Positions 33,701-43,159 of a stretch of DNA of 64,000 nt are shown here, in pieces; position 1 is the stretch's first letter; the number at the start of each line of letters is the position of its first letter. The DNA comes from Strigamia acuminata (Eukaryota > Arthropoda > Chilopoda > Geophilomorpha > Linotaeniidae), in NCBI GenBank assembly GCA_949358305.1, contig OX442314.1:24793060-24857059 (forward strand), written 5' to 3'. The notes under the pieces are model-generated. The model was given only the letters and a program-made list of their open reading frames with translations, did no database searches and was not told where the DNA came from. The position numbers were made by a program, and so were the translations under genes.

Positions 33701-36700
33701 TTCCATTATTTGCACACGAAAACACAAAAATCTAAAATTATTTGCTGCACACGAGTGCATAGCGCCATTACCTGTCATTATTCCTAAAAATCATGTTTTG
33801 TTTCATTTAGGTTCGCAGAAAGGAATTTTCACGTTTGATTTTGGCGTCGTAACACCAGATGCAGACTATAAAAATCATGTTACGTATGTCATCGCAAGAA
33901 AAGTAGACTTCACTGTGCTGCGTTTGATAAAAACTGCACATGTGCAATGCATAAGTCACTTCTACAAAAAGGTCTAGGGCCATCAAAAGAACAGGTGAGC
34001 CGGTACAGCCTACCAGGCTGAAAGTTGCTGCATGTGTTTTACTTTTTCTCAGTAATCTCATATAAAATGGATAAAAATCAACCTGGCATATTAGCAGGGC
34101 CGAATAATCCATAAGACAAAGTGGACAATGTGTCCACCCCAGATCTGGGCTTAAAGGGCCCCAACCGATGCTCGTATTTTTATTAGACATTCCACATTTT
34201 ACAGGCCGTGTTGTTTTGGTAACTGTAGGCCTTCTGTAATGCTGGGGACACACTAGGAGCGATGTGGGGCAAATCGCGTCGCTAAGCGATTTTGACGTCA
34301 TAAAAAATGACGTCGGATCTCACCCGATTGGCTGCGATCAAAGTCGCAGACCAAAAAGTGCATGCACCAAGTACTGCATGGTCTGTGATTTTGATCGCAG
34401 CCAATCAGGTGTGACCTGAGATCATTTTTGATGACGTCAAAATTGCTTTGCGTGCGTAGTAATACAGACTGGAGTTAGGAGTAATGCGGCTCGGCCAATG
34501 GGAGAAGGCCACCCTTTTGAGTCGAACAAGAGTATAGTGTGTCCCCAGCATAACTATAATCCATTAAGCCTACGACAATCCGCCAATATCTATTGCCAAG
34601 TCTGACAGCTATGGGCTCCTAAAGGCCTGAATCCGGCCCTGGACATTCATCATCTACAGTTTTGGTGTTTGCTATGAAACCAAAACTTGTCTGCAGGAAT
34701 TGGAGTCCAACTGACAATTTAATCGCTATTAATTGGCGATACTTACTGATTATACTGCTCAACTGATGATTGGCGAGATTCGTTACTCCATCTGGATGCA
34801 TTCTACATTACAAGCAAACACAATCAACCAACTTGAACGTTTCGATAGACGATTTTTAATTTTGTTTGCTAAATTTAACTCAAAGGAATCTGCAGCATGA
34901 ATTCACATTCCACAGACACTATTTGGCTAGTCAGGTCCTGCAAGATGTCCGTGACAAATTTTGTTAAGCGTCCAGGGGTCTAAAATCCCTCCAAAATAAA
35001 AGAAACGGCGTATTCTGCCAAATGTAATAAACAAATCAGAAGTGAACACTTCAAAAGGAATTCATTTCATTACTGAAAATTGAATTTGAGTTAAACGAAG
35101 CAAAAAATTATTTTTTTCATTCCAATACAGTCGAAACTCTTTAAAACGAATCGCATTATAACGAATTATCGATATAACGAATACCTAAAAATGCCTGATT
35201 TGGTTGGCTGGGCGTAAAACACCAGATTAAAGAATTTCGATATAACAAATTCTCGCTATAACGAATCGATTTTTCGGGTCCCTTGCGATTCGTTATAAAG
35301 AGTTTCGACTGTGATGTTTTTTCCTGTCGTACCGAACAGTTAGCGCCACAATCAAAACACCTGTGGTCAGCCCATTCTGGATCACAATAAGTCCATGGTA
35401 GTATTTTCTGCATTGATGCGATTAGATAAAAGAAACAAACGGCTGCTAATACCACGTAATATGTCATAACGTAAAAGCTGCTCAATGCCTGTCCTATCCC
35501 AATTCCTACAGAAAATAAAAGTTAAACACCCAACAGCAATAAAAATAGAAACAACAATAATAATAATAATAATAACAATTTTTTAATTCAATGATGCTTA
35601 GCATGACATACCTTTAAGAAGTGGAACACAATGCCATGCTTTGACGCTGCCGTAACTACAAAACTGACCCAAGGCCAGCTCCATGAAATAAAGTGGACGT
35701 CCGATGAGAAACAAGACGATGAGGTATGGAATGAGGAAAGCTCCTAATCAAGGATCAGACAATTAACAAATTAGTTCCACAACACAAAAATGGTGCATTC
35801 AAAGTTTGTTTTCCAGTATTTAATGTGCCTGCAAAACAGACGGACACCAGAAGCAGCCACCAACCATCGTTGAAAAGTGCAAAAACTTAAACCATGGCCA
35901 GATTGGTTTTTAAAGTGTTCAAAATGCGTGGCGTGTCAACTACTTCGCGTCACTAACGCACGTTTCGCTCAAGCACCTAGTCATTTTTTTAAACTTGGCA
36001 TTGGCCTTAAATAATCGGAAACAAATTTACTTTACTGGCCACCTCTCAGATCATCTCCAAAATTTGGATTTAGGGGTGTTCAAGAATGGGGAAACAAATG
36101 GCGTTGACGGTTTTGGGGTCAAACAAAAACAGAAGCGGAAAAGAGGAGATTAACGACCAGTTATATTACTTTTAATTGCCATCATATGGCCCATTTTTTC
36201 AATTTTTTAATATCATTGTTAGCTGTCAGCATTGTTATGCGCGTGCTTTTTCCTTTCTTATTCAAGGGGAGTAACGTAAATAGTCGTAAGGACCGTACAC
36301 GCTGCAACAGCCATGATGACGACCTAAGTGGTCAACGAAGCTGTGCGTAAGGCACGGCAAACAATACAGTAAAGCATAGATTATCCGAACTAATTGAGAA
36401 ACATAGGTGTTCATAAAAATGATTTGTTTGTGTTGGGTCTCCGACTCCCCATTTTCTATAACACTGTAACAATAGCAATTTATAACACTGTATTGCTAGG
36501 CTACGCATAATCGAACATTATGCTTTTATACATATGAAAATCAAAAATCGTTAAAAAGCATTAAAAAATCGATTAAAAAAATCGATCACCGCTGTACTGT
36601 ATTGTAGCAAAATAATCACAATGCCCACGACGTCCCCAGGCTGAGCTGTAGCACTGCAAACCCAAGCATGCCGGGCACGGAATACACTTCTGGATAAACT

Positions 36701-37522
36701 GATCCTAAAACAGAAGTTTAAAAAAGGCCATAAACCGTTATAAAACAGTCTTCCCATCAATTTCTCATTTAATGAAGTGCATCCACCATCGCGTTGGCAC
36801 TCCCCACACCGGGTGGTGTCCGTCCCCACACGCACAATAACGATAACATAAACAAATTCTCTCATGTTCAATGATGTTATTTTCATAATGAGCAACAGTT
36901 TTGCACGCTACAAACAAAATATTAAATCCTTAAAAAATATCTGAACCAAATTACCCCCGCCATTTTCGTATGCCGTGAATGGGAATCTCCACACATTTCC
37001 CAAACCAACCGAGGACGCAATGCACGACAACAAGAATTCCATCGGTCGTGTCCAGTTATCTCGATCCCTGACATCATCTTCGCTTGATTCCGAATATTCT
37101 TGTAACTGAAATCACAAATCACAAATCAAATTAAATAAATTTGGAACAAAACAAAAGAGGAAAAAAATTTACAGGGCACGCAGAATCGACACTACAACTA
37201 CTCGAAGGTGAACTTAAATTATCGATTTGTATTATTTCATTCGTGCGATTTTCCTGCACCATCTCTTTGATGCGCTGCTCTCATTTACTTTGCACGGAAT
37301 GTTTATTTATAGCGAGCTTTTAAAACAGATCTGACAAACGTGTTTTATTTTTAATCCTTCCTCTCTCTTGACTAAATAAGTGCGGCACCTCTGCCTCTTC
37401 TTTCTTTCTCTCTCTCTCTCTGCGTTAAACTGAATTGAACTTACTTGAAGGTCAGCAGGTTTATTTCTGTTTTCTAATAAATCGGACACCGTCTGTAACT
37501 GAATGCTATGAACGGGCTCATT
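24782..37522 (-). CDS. SLC6-family sodium-coupled amino acid transporter (NAT-like), 5' end unresolved
   Basis: Exons, 5' to 3': 37445-37522, 36955-37105, 35612-35743, 35333-35505, 34747-34802, 33005-33137, 31984-32118, 27431-27534, 27243-27367, 27056-27171, 26863-26985, 26679-26778, 25241-25341, 24996-25166, 24782-24925. All junctions join in frame to 613 codons plus stop. The product should be a 12-helix plasma-membrane symporter using sodium to import neutral amino acids. Visible: [20 protein letters not shown], then [20 protein letters not shown] in helix 1; a two-cysteine loop and two N-glycosylation sites (NAS, NES) in extracellular loop 2; [36 protein letters not shown]; and the WGP tail. 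The helix 1 signature matches nutrient amino acid transporters of invertebrates more than GABA or monoamine carriers. The first recognised exon has no Met, so one or more 5' exons are missing. Introns carry many MITEs. Confidence 0.93.
25905..26615. repeat. Intronic minisatellite in SLC6, about 30-bp unit, more than 20 copies
   Basis: The unit is close to AAAAAGTGCAAAAACTGCAC followed by ATTTTTAAACA; it fills most of the intron between the exons at 25241 and 26679. Copies differ by small indels and TTTTTAGAC/TTTCTAGAC variants. The array stops about 60 bp before the exon. Confidence 0.85.
27741..28212. mobile_element. pogo/Tigger-like MITE with internal tandem repeats, in SLC6 intron
   Basis: CAGTAGAGCCTCGATTATCC at the left is mirrored by AATAATCGAGGCTCTACTG at the right, with TA on both sides (27739-27740, 28213-28214). 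The centre (about 27880-28140) is an array of an approximately 40-bp unit rich in AAAAATCGTCAAGAAACATT. A diverged member is at 36368-36599. These ends are classic for Tigger/pogo relatives. Confidence 0.8.
29095..29613. mobile_element. MITE of the GCCGCCATTTTTGAAGTTAG family, in SLC6 intron
   Basis: The left end CAGTAAAAGCATTCATAAAG and right end TTTATGAATGTGCCTAGTA mark the element. Its internal blocks match 4298-4914 and 48695-48829. It is interrupted at CATTTTTGA by the foldback element 29211-29518, and it shows the empty site for the element nested at 4337-4761. Confidence 0.65.
29211..29518. mobile_element. Foldback element of CATTTTAGCGA repeats with 9-bp duplication
   Basis: The arms are short tandem arrays of CATTTTAGCGA and its complement in opposite orientation, with CCTAGGTTTTTGTGTCGC and its inverse as inner arms. 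The centre is a hairpin-capable GGGGGGGCTCAGCCCCCCC tract. CATTTTTGA flanks it exactly on both sides (29202-29210, 29519-29527). The related MITE at 4298 is uninterrupted at this point. A 9-bp duplication with repeat-built arms recalls Mutator-like or foldback elements. Confidence 0.7.
29789..30195. mobile_element. MITE with TATACTCTTG ends, longer member
   Basis: TATACTCTTGTTTAACTCAAA at the left is mirrored by GCGTTCAACAAGAGTATA at the right. Inner blocks GTTGGTTGAGCC and GGCTCAACCAATGGG are also inverted. It is the long relative of 8666-8885; a reverse-oriented truncated copy is at about 3070-3420. Confidence 0.65.
30832..30973. mobile_element. 142-bp MITE, near-perfect 46-bp ends
   Basis: TAGCTGCATTCAATAAGTCT at the left and its near-perfect inverse at the right (AGACTTTTTGAATGCAGCTA) continue inward through CGTTTCTGTCGTTTCGTG. 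Only about 50 bp separates the arms, so the transcript would fold into a long hairpin. It lies in an SLC6 intron. Confidence 0.75.
31495..31815. repeat. Irregular AAATGCATTTTT repeats in SLC6 intron
   Basis: Ten or more loosely spaced copies of AAATGCATTTTT-like words are separated by A runs. The period is irregular (about 25-35 bp), so this is a degenerate array. It ends about 170 bp before the exon at 31984. Confidence 0.6.
32487..32758. mobile_element. Tc1/mariner-like MITE (CCGTATTTTA ends), in SLC6 intron
   Basis: The ends CCGTATTTTATCGATTAAGAG and CTCTTAATCGGTAAAATACGG are flanked by TA on both sides (32485-32486, 32759-32760). It shares the AAGAGCCGCGGC and CGAGGGCGGCTACAATTCG blocks with 20578-20804. 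Confidence 0.75.
34240..34550. mobile_element. MITE with TGCTGGGGACACACTA ends, containing a second MITE fragment
   Basis: TGCTGGGGACACACTA and TAGTGTGTCCCCAGCA are exact inverses, with TAA on both sides (34237-34239, 34551-34553). The inside has inverted blocks around GACGTCA and GCGATCAAAGTCGCAG. The last 90 bp before the right end (about 34446-34536) is the right end of a TATACTCTTG MITE, so the two are fused or nested. It lies in an SLC6 intron. Confidence 0.7.
35128..35311. mobile_element. pogo-like MITE, intact 184-bp copy beside an SLC6 splice donor
   Basis: The ends CAGTCGAAACTCTTTAAAACG and CGTTATAAAGAGTTTCGACTG are inverted. It is the uninterrupted counterpart of 20448-20860. TA precedes the left end; TG follows the right one. 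Only 15 bp separate it from the GTACGA donor of the exon at 35333. Confidence 0.8.
36368..36599. mobile_element. Diverged pogo/Tigger-like MITE in SLC6 intron
   Basis: It starts CAGTAAAGCATAGATTATCC and ends GATCACCGCTGTACTG, flanked by TA. It shares the GTGTTCATAA and AATCGAACATTATG blocks with 27741-28212 but has lost most of the internal array. Confidence 0.6.
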
Positions 37523-40500
37523 CTACAGAATCAAACGAAACACAATATAGTGAGACAATTAACTTTTTATAAAATAAATAAATAAAAATATAAATAACAT
37601 CAATGTTAGCAAACGTTCCGAACATGAAATTTTTCCAAATATGTAAGAAGAAAACAACAAAAGATCACGTTATTGTGTCAGTAACTGTATATCAAATATG
37701 GCTGCCTATTTAGCCTCAAAGCGGCGAGCATTAAATATCAAAATAGAAATCTGTATAAATCATCTATCTATTCTAAATAAATAGGCAAAAGGGAATCTGG
37801 GTTGTCAGAGACGAAAAAGAGAAGTTAAGCTCGACTGATCCGGTATGATCCCACTATTTACAAAATGAGAAAAATGCAAATGGCGGAAACCTTGATTGGC
37901 ACTATTTGCTTCGTAAACAAGGAAATTAAAGTCTGGTTTGCTTGATTACGCAAAGTAAACACAAACGTGCTGGAAATTTGTTTACACAACTAAAATTTGA
38001 GTGTTTTGACGTAAATAATAAACCGAATTACAATAATTATTTGCTGTTCCTTATACGTCAATTAATTCTCATTTACCATGTTTACAAGTTACCAGTTATC
38101 TAGATAAGTAAAAATGCGAATTTTTACTTATCTAGAAAACTGCATGCGTTTACAAAGAATCAGTTTTCCAAAAAATGTGACGTCATGTGACGTATTTAAC
38201 TCTCTGTTAAACTTGCGCATTAATCATCCACAATGCACTGTGCACAAACAATATGTCTTCCCGCCAACCTCGGAAAATATTGTTTTGTTTTGTTGGTGTT
38301 TCCCATCTAACAATATTCATTCTAACATTGCGAGCACTGTGATCGCTCCATTTTGGCGCCATGTTTTTAATCAGTTGCATTACAGCGTTGTTGTGACGTC
38401 AACTTTTCTAGATAAGTAATGAGTGGGTGTTTACATTGCAAATGGCAATGCGCAAAACACCCAAAATCTACCTCAAACAAGTGGATTTTAGTTTTCCAGA
38501 TAAGTTTGACTTTTCTGGAAAACTGATTTGTTTACATGATCAGTTTTCTAGAAAAGTAAAATTCGCATTTTTACTTATCTAGATAAGTGAGTACATGTAA
38601 ACATGGTAATTGACTATTTCATTTTTACAAAACAGGAACTTGACACCATGACAACTTTTATATTTATATCTAAAATTACAGTTCCTCGTCGAACCCTAAA
38701 ACCATCAAATTAAAAATATAAAATATTAAAATATAAATATAAATCAGCCTAAAAGCAACTTGAACAACAAAAATGATTTAAAAGCTGATTAAAATATGTG
38801 AAATATTTTAACAACAGAAAAAAAAACCTGTTTAAAATTGCAATTAAACATGTTTTATTGTTAATGTTTTGTAACTTGCACACTGTGACTGAAAACAGAT
38901 AAATCGGCGTCCATTTTTTTTTAAGTTCGATCCAAACAACCCTGACCGAATCAAACAAACATAAAATTTACATTCGAATTTTAGAGTTGAAAACAAACAC
39001 CTTCGATTTAATCCAATTTGACCTTTTCTTCCCCAAGGAAAACATCTAAATTTTAAAATAAATTCCCTTTCTAAACCCGCCGAAAGCTGCAAAACACTCG
39101 CAAATTGAACCCGTCTTGCACGTAAGCACTGCAGCGAAGCCCACAACAAACTCACAAAATCAAATACCAAATGTCAATGAATGTTATCGTACACCCAATC
39201 AAAACACGAAAACCTCCCCGACCCAAATTCCCTTCTTATAAGCCTAATCCCACAGCTTTAACCTAACAAAACAAAAAGAAAATGAAGCCTGCACTTCGCC
39301 ATGACGTAACACATCGCTAAAGTTACTGTTTGCCTGTATTTTAACGCTGATTTACCCGATTTGAATTACAATAGCAGGAGGGGTTTCGTTTGCCGACACT
39401 TTCTCGTTTTATTGTCAACAACCTTTGAAACTAAAGCGTAAGATTTTTTGTGCATCACGTGGGCGCGGATTTCTTTGTACAGAACGTCAATGGAGAGTCA
39501 ACTCAACCTAAAAAACATACAAACAAATAAATATCTTACATTTAAACAAACCATGAATAAGAAACACTTAATTTAATACCGTAAAATGCTCTAATTGAAC
39601 AGCCGCGCTCTATTGACAGAACCTTGGTTTTCCCCCGTAATTTAGATATTGAATTCAGTCGATTTAGACATTTTCTTTTAGTATTTTGATCAATTTTAGA
39701 CATTATTTTAGCGTTTTTGATCATTTTAGACATTATTTTAGCGTTTTAGATCAATTTAGACATTTATTTTCGTCGTTTTGGTCAATGAGAGCATTTACGG
39801 TAATAACACTTGAATCGTCACCTCGCGTTAACAATATTGTAACAACGTATCAATGCGCGAACAAAGGTTTTTACATATAAACCCTAAAAAAAATATTCCG
39901 TCGTCGTCATTGAATTAATCCCTGTTAAAAGACGATGACATTTGAGGGTTTCGAACAAAGGTATAAATTAAAATCGATTTGAATAATTTATGAGTGATAA
40001 AATGAGTCTATTTAAAACGTTAAAATAAATTCGTGTAACGATCACCGTACGAGCCATGTCTAGTCTGAGGGATCGATAAATAATGACGTCATCGCAATTA
40101 TATTTATATCTGCACACGGTTATGTTGTATCTTATATGGGTGGATTAATGCAGGAATGAAATGAACTGTTGTGTTTTCACGAGGTGACGAACGTGTGTGT
40201 GGTAATTTGTTTGGCAAACTTACGGTTTTCTGTGCGGATCTGTTTTGATTGGGATGTAGTGCAGGAAAGATGCCGGCCTACAACGATGATCAATTTGAAT
40301 TTAAAAATCCTTTTTTTTCTTTTTTTTTCTGGATTTTTATACCGGTTGTAAGGTATTTTAGCAACTTCCTTCCTTCTATGACATGTACGGTCAAGTAAAT
40401 TGGATTTGTTGATCGGTAATGAAAAAAAATCGGGTTTTTCCCACACAGGTAGACGAGCAGCGGCAGCGAGCGGAATGACCTAACGTCACAATTTGTACAT

Positions 40501-40730
40501 ATTGGCTAATACCATCACGGCCTACCAATTGCAACAGGCCTGCTGCTTCGTGTTTTACGAACAACTATAGAAAAACTATTGGATTATGTATAACTGTATA
40601 AATATTAATTCTTAATAAATGTTAATTTCATTTAATACGACGTGATACAATTAAATAAAATTGGAAATTATTTAATTTGTAATACCATCTGGAGATAATA
40701 TTTAGAAGGAAAAAGTGACGTTATGAAAAG
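37523..40730. other. Region between SLC6 and WDR45B: MITE, fragments, possible promoters
   Basis: It should contain the missing 5' exon(s) and promoter of the SLC6 gene. A minus-strand GTAAGT donor at about 40218-40223 closes a possible untranslated exon, but no Met-bearing exon that joins the phase-0 exon at 37522 is convincing. A MITE occupies 38075-38608. A fragment near 38850-38940 matches the GCCGCCATTTTT MITE family. Short TTTTAGACATTATTTTAGCG repeats lie at 39690-39760. Confidence 0.4.
38075..38608. mobile_element. MITE with long TTATCTAGATAAG inverted arms
   Basis: TACCATGTTTACAAGTTACC, then TTATCTAGATAAGTAAAAATG, is mirrored at the right, ending ACATGTAAACATGGTA. Each arm also contains an internal TTTTCTAGAAAACTG palindrome. 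Total arm length is about 70 bp. ATT lies on both sides, a possible short duplication. No coding frame is recognisable inside. Confidence 0.65.
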
Positions 40731-40826
40731 ATGGCGGTGCAAGCATTTGATTATATGGGTGTGAAAGTAATCGCAGTTCACGAAGACTCGGAGAGAACCA
40801 CGCAGCAAATAACATTGCAATCTTAG
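40731..40826 (+). other. Upstream open frame before WDR45B, ATGGCGG start
   Basis: A 31-codon frame starts at ATGGCGGTGCAAGC and ends at TAG 31 bases before the WDR45B start codon. AAGATGGCGG is also a strong YY1-like core, which in many animals sits at or just after transcription starts, so it may be a promoter element and not translated. Confidence 0.35.
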
Positions 40827-40857
40827 TCACACACTGATAAGCACACAGGTGAAACAA

Positions 40858-42952
40858 ATGAATTTAGGACCGTCAAACCCTAACGGTCTGCTGTTTGCCG
40901 GATTCAATCAAGACCAAGGTATGAAAAACACAAATTGATTGACATTTCTTTAATTCAATCAATAAATTAATCAAAGAAATAAAAAAAAACAAAAAAATCC
41001 ACTTCATTCAACTGACCACGATGTCACATGTGCGTACAAATCCGTTGACTATTTTTAGGTTGTTTTGCGTGTGGCATGGAAAATGGCTTCCGAATTTACA
41101 ACTGCGATCCGATAAAAGAAAAAGAACGACAAGGTAAAAGATAAATAAATAAACCAATCAATAACAACACGATATAAATCCGCTCTAATTTCTTCATCGA
41201 ACAGATTTCACCGACGGTGGAGTGAGTTACGTCGAGATGTTATTCAGGTGCAATTACCTCGCACTTATTGGCGGTGGAAAATCGCCCAAATATCCGCCAA
41301 ATAAAGGTAAATAAAATAAATAAACTAACGGACTAATGAAAAATTGATGTATTTATTTGTCAGTGATGATTTGGGACGACCTGAAGAAGAAACACGTGAT
41401 CGAGCTGGAATTTTCGAGCGATATCAGAGCGGTGAAACTGCGCCGCGATCGAATCGTGGTCGTTCTCGAGACGATGATCAAAGTTTACACATTCACTCAG
41501 AACCCGCAACAGCTGCATGTCTTCGAAACGTCGTTGAATTCGAAAGGATTGTGCGTTTTGTGTCCCAACAGCAACAACTCGTTACTGGCTTTTCCCGGCC
41601 GGCGAATCGGGCACGTTCAAATCATTGATTTGGCGAACACGGAGAAGCCGCCGTTGGATGTGGCCGCTCACGAAGCCGCGTTGAGTTGCATCGCTTTGAA
41701 TTTGCAAGGCTCGAAATTGGCCACTGCGTCGGAAAAAGGGACTTTGATTCGAGTGTTTGATACCAGTAGTGGTGTTTTGCTGAGCGAGTTACGTCGTGGG
41801 GCCCACCAAGCGAATATTTATTGGTAAATCGGTGTTAGGGTTTTTTTTTTGTTTTTTTTTTTTAAGTTTGTAATTTGGATTATTTTTCGTAGCATTAATT
41901 TTAATCATGATTCTTCTTTACTCTGCGTTTCGAGCGATCATGGTACAGTTCATATTTTTGATACAGAAGATTTGAAACGAAATAAACAATCCAGGTAAGT
42001 TCAAAGTCCTTCGGTGCAAACATTTTATTTTTTAAATGTCATTTTTTTTGTTTGAAAGGTTAAATTCTGGCTTATAAAGGTCAAATTTTGTTTTAATAGG
42101 TCAAATTTTGGCCTATAAAATTCAAGTTTTGACTGAAAATGCCAATTTTTGGCCTACAACGCTCAAACTTTGTATAGAAAGGTCAAATTTTGGCATAAAA
42201 TGGTCAAATTTTGGCATAAAATGGTCAAATTTTGGCATAAAATGGTCAAATTTTGGCATAAAATGGTCAAATTTTGGCATAAAATGGTCAAATTTTGGCA
42301 TAAAATGGTCAAATTTTGGTTTAAAATGGTCAAATTTTGGTTTAAAATGGTCAAATTTTGGTTTAAAATGGTCAAATTTTGGTTTAAAATGGTCAAATTT
42401 TGGTTTAAAATGGTCAAATTTTGGTTTAAAATGGTCAAATTTTGGTTTAAATGCTCAAATTTTGGTTTAAAATGCTCAAATTTTGGCATAAAAATATAAT
42501 TTTTCGCAAAAGAATGCATTTTAGTGTCTGAAAATGCACTTTATTAATAATCTAAAATGGCCGTACCGAATGCCACGACTATTTTAACTTCAATATAAAT
42601 AATTTTAAATGCAAATATTTCTCTTTTATTTACAGTTTTGCATCTGCTACTTTTCTACCAAAGTACTTCAGCTCGAATTGGAGTTTTTCTCGTTTTCAAG
42701 TGCCCGGTGACCCCCATTGCATCTGTGCTTTTGGTACAGAAACTAATTCAGTCATAGGTAAACACCAAAACCAAGCAAATAAAAAAAAATAAAAAATAAA
42801 AACCCCTAACCCTTTATTTTCTCTATTATTCCAATAAAACAGCTATATGTGCGGACGGAAGTTACTACAAATTCATCTTTAACAGTAAAGGCGATTGCTC
42901 ACGCGACGTTTACAACCAATTCCTGGAAATGACCGACGACAATAAACAATGA
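40858..42952 (+). CDS. WDR45B: WIPI3-type autophagy beta-propeller, WDR45B
   Basis: Seven exons, 40858-40918, 41059-41133, 41205-41306, 41364-41823, 41893-41994, 42636-42757 and 42843-42952, join in frame to 343 aa, the length of the vertebrate protein. The family is the PROPPIN group: a seven-bladed propeller that binds PI3P and PI(3,5)P2 and recruits lipid-transfer machinery to the growing autophagosome. Seen here: [78 protein letters not shown], the lipid-binding ELRRG (WIPI3 has LRRG), [25 protein letters not shown] and the end [16 protein letters not shown] is at 43044-43049. Similarity is close along the whole length, and the call is secure. Intron 5 carries a 21-bp tandem array. Confidence 0.98.
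42075..42490. repeat. Intronic minisatellite in WDR45B, 21-bp unit, about 16 copies
   Basis: The unit is GGTCAAATTTTGGCATAAAAT in the first half and GGTCAAATTTTGGTTTAAAAT in the second, so one variant replaced the other once along the array. Because 21 is a multiple of three, long open frames appear on both strands; they are artefacts of the repeat. Confidence 0.9.
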
Positions 42953-43159
42953 AACGATTAAACAACACATTAGTTAATTTACCTTATTATAATTCTAATC
43001 ATTATGGTTATTTCCAGTTGTATATTTTTCATACCGGTGCGATAATAAACGATAATGCGACTTGCCACGACTTTGAAATAAATTTAAATAGCTTTTTATT
43101 ACTAAATATTTATACAATCACATTCCGGAACAATTTTTTAGGTAATTTCAACGGCGCTT

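Noticed and set aside
33807-34301. 164-codon minus-strand frame, with a SEVYFS piece considered as the missing SLC6 loop-2 exon
   Set aside because: No donor gives the phase needed by the exon at 33137; the exon at 34747-34802 fits exactly and carries N-glycosylation sites.
41344-41628. 94-codon plus-strand frame
   Set aside because: Shadow frame of WDR45B exon 4.
42108-42519. Long open frames on both strands in WDR45B intron 5
   Set aside because: Produced by the 21-bp tandem repeat, whose length is a multiple of three.
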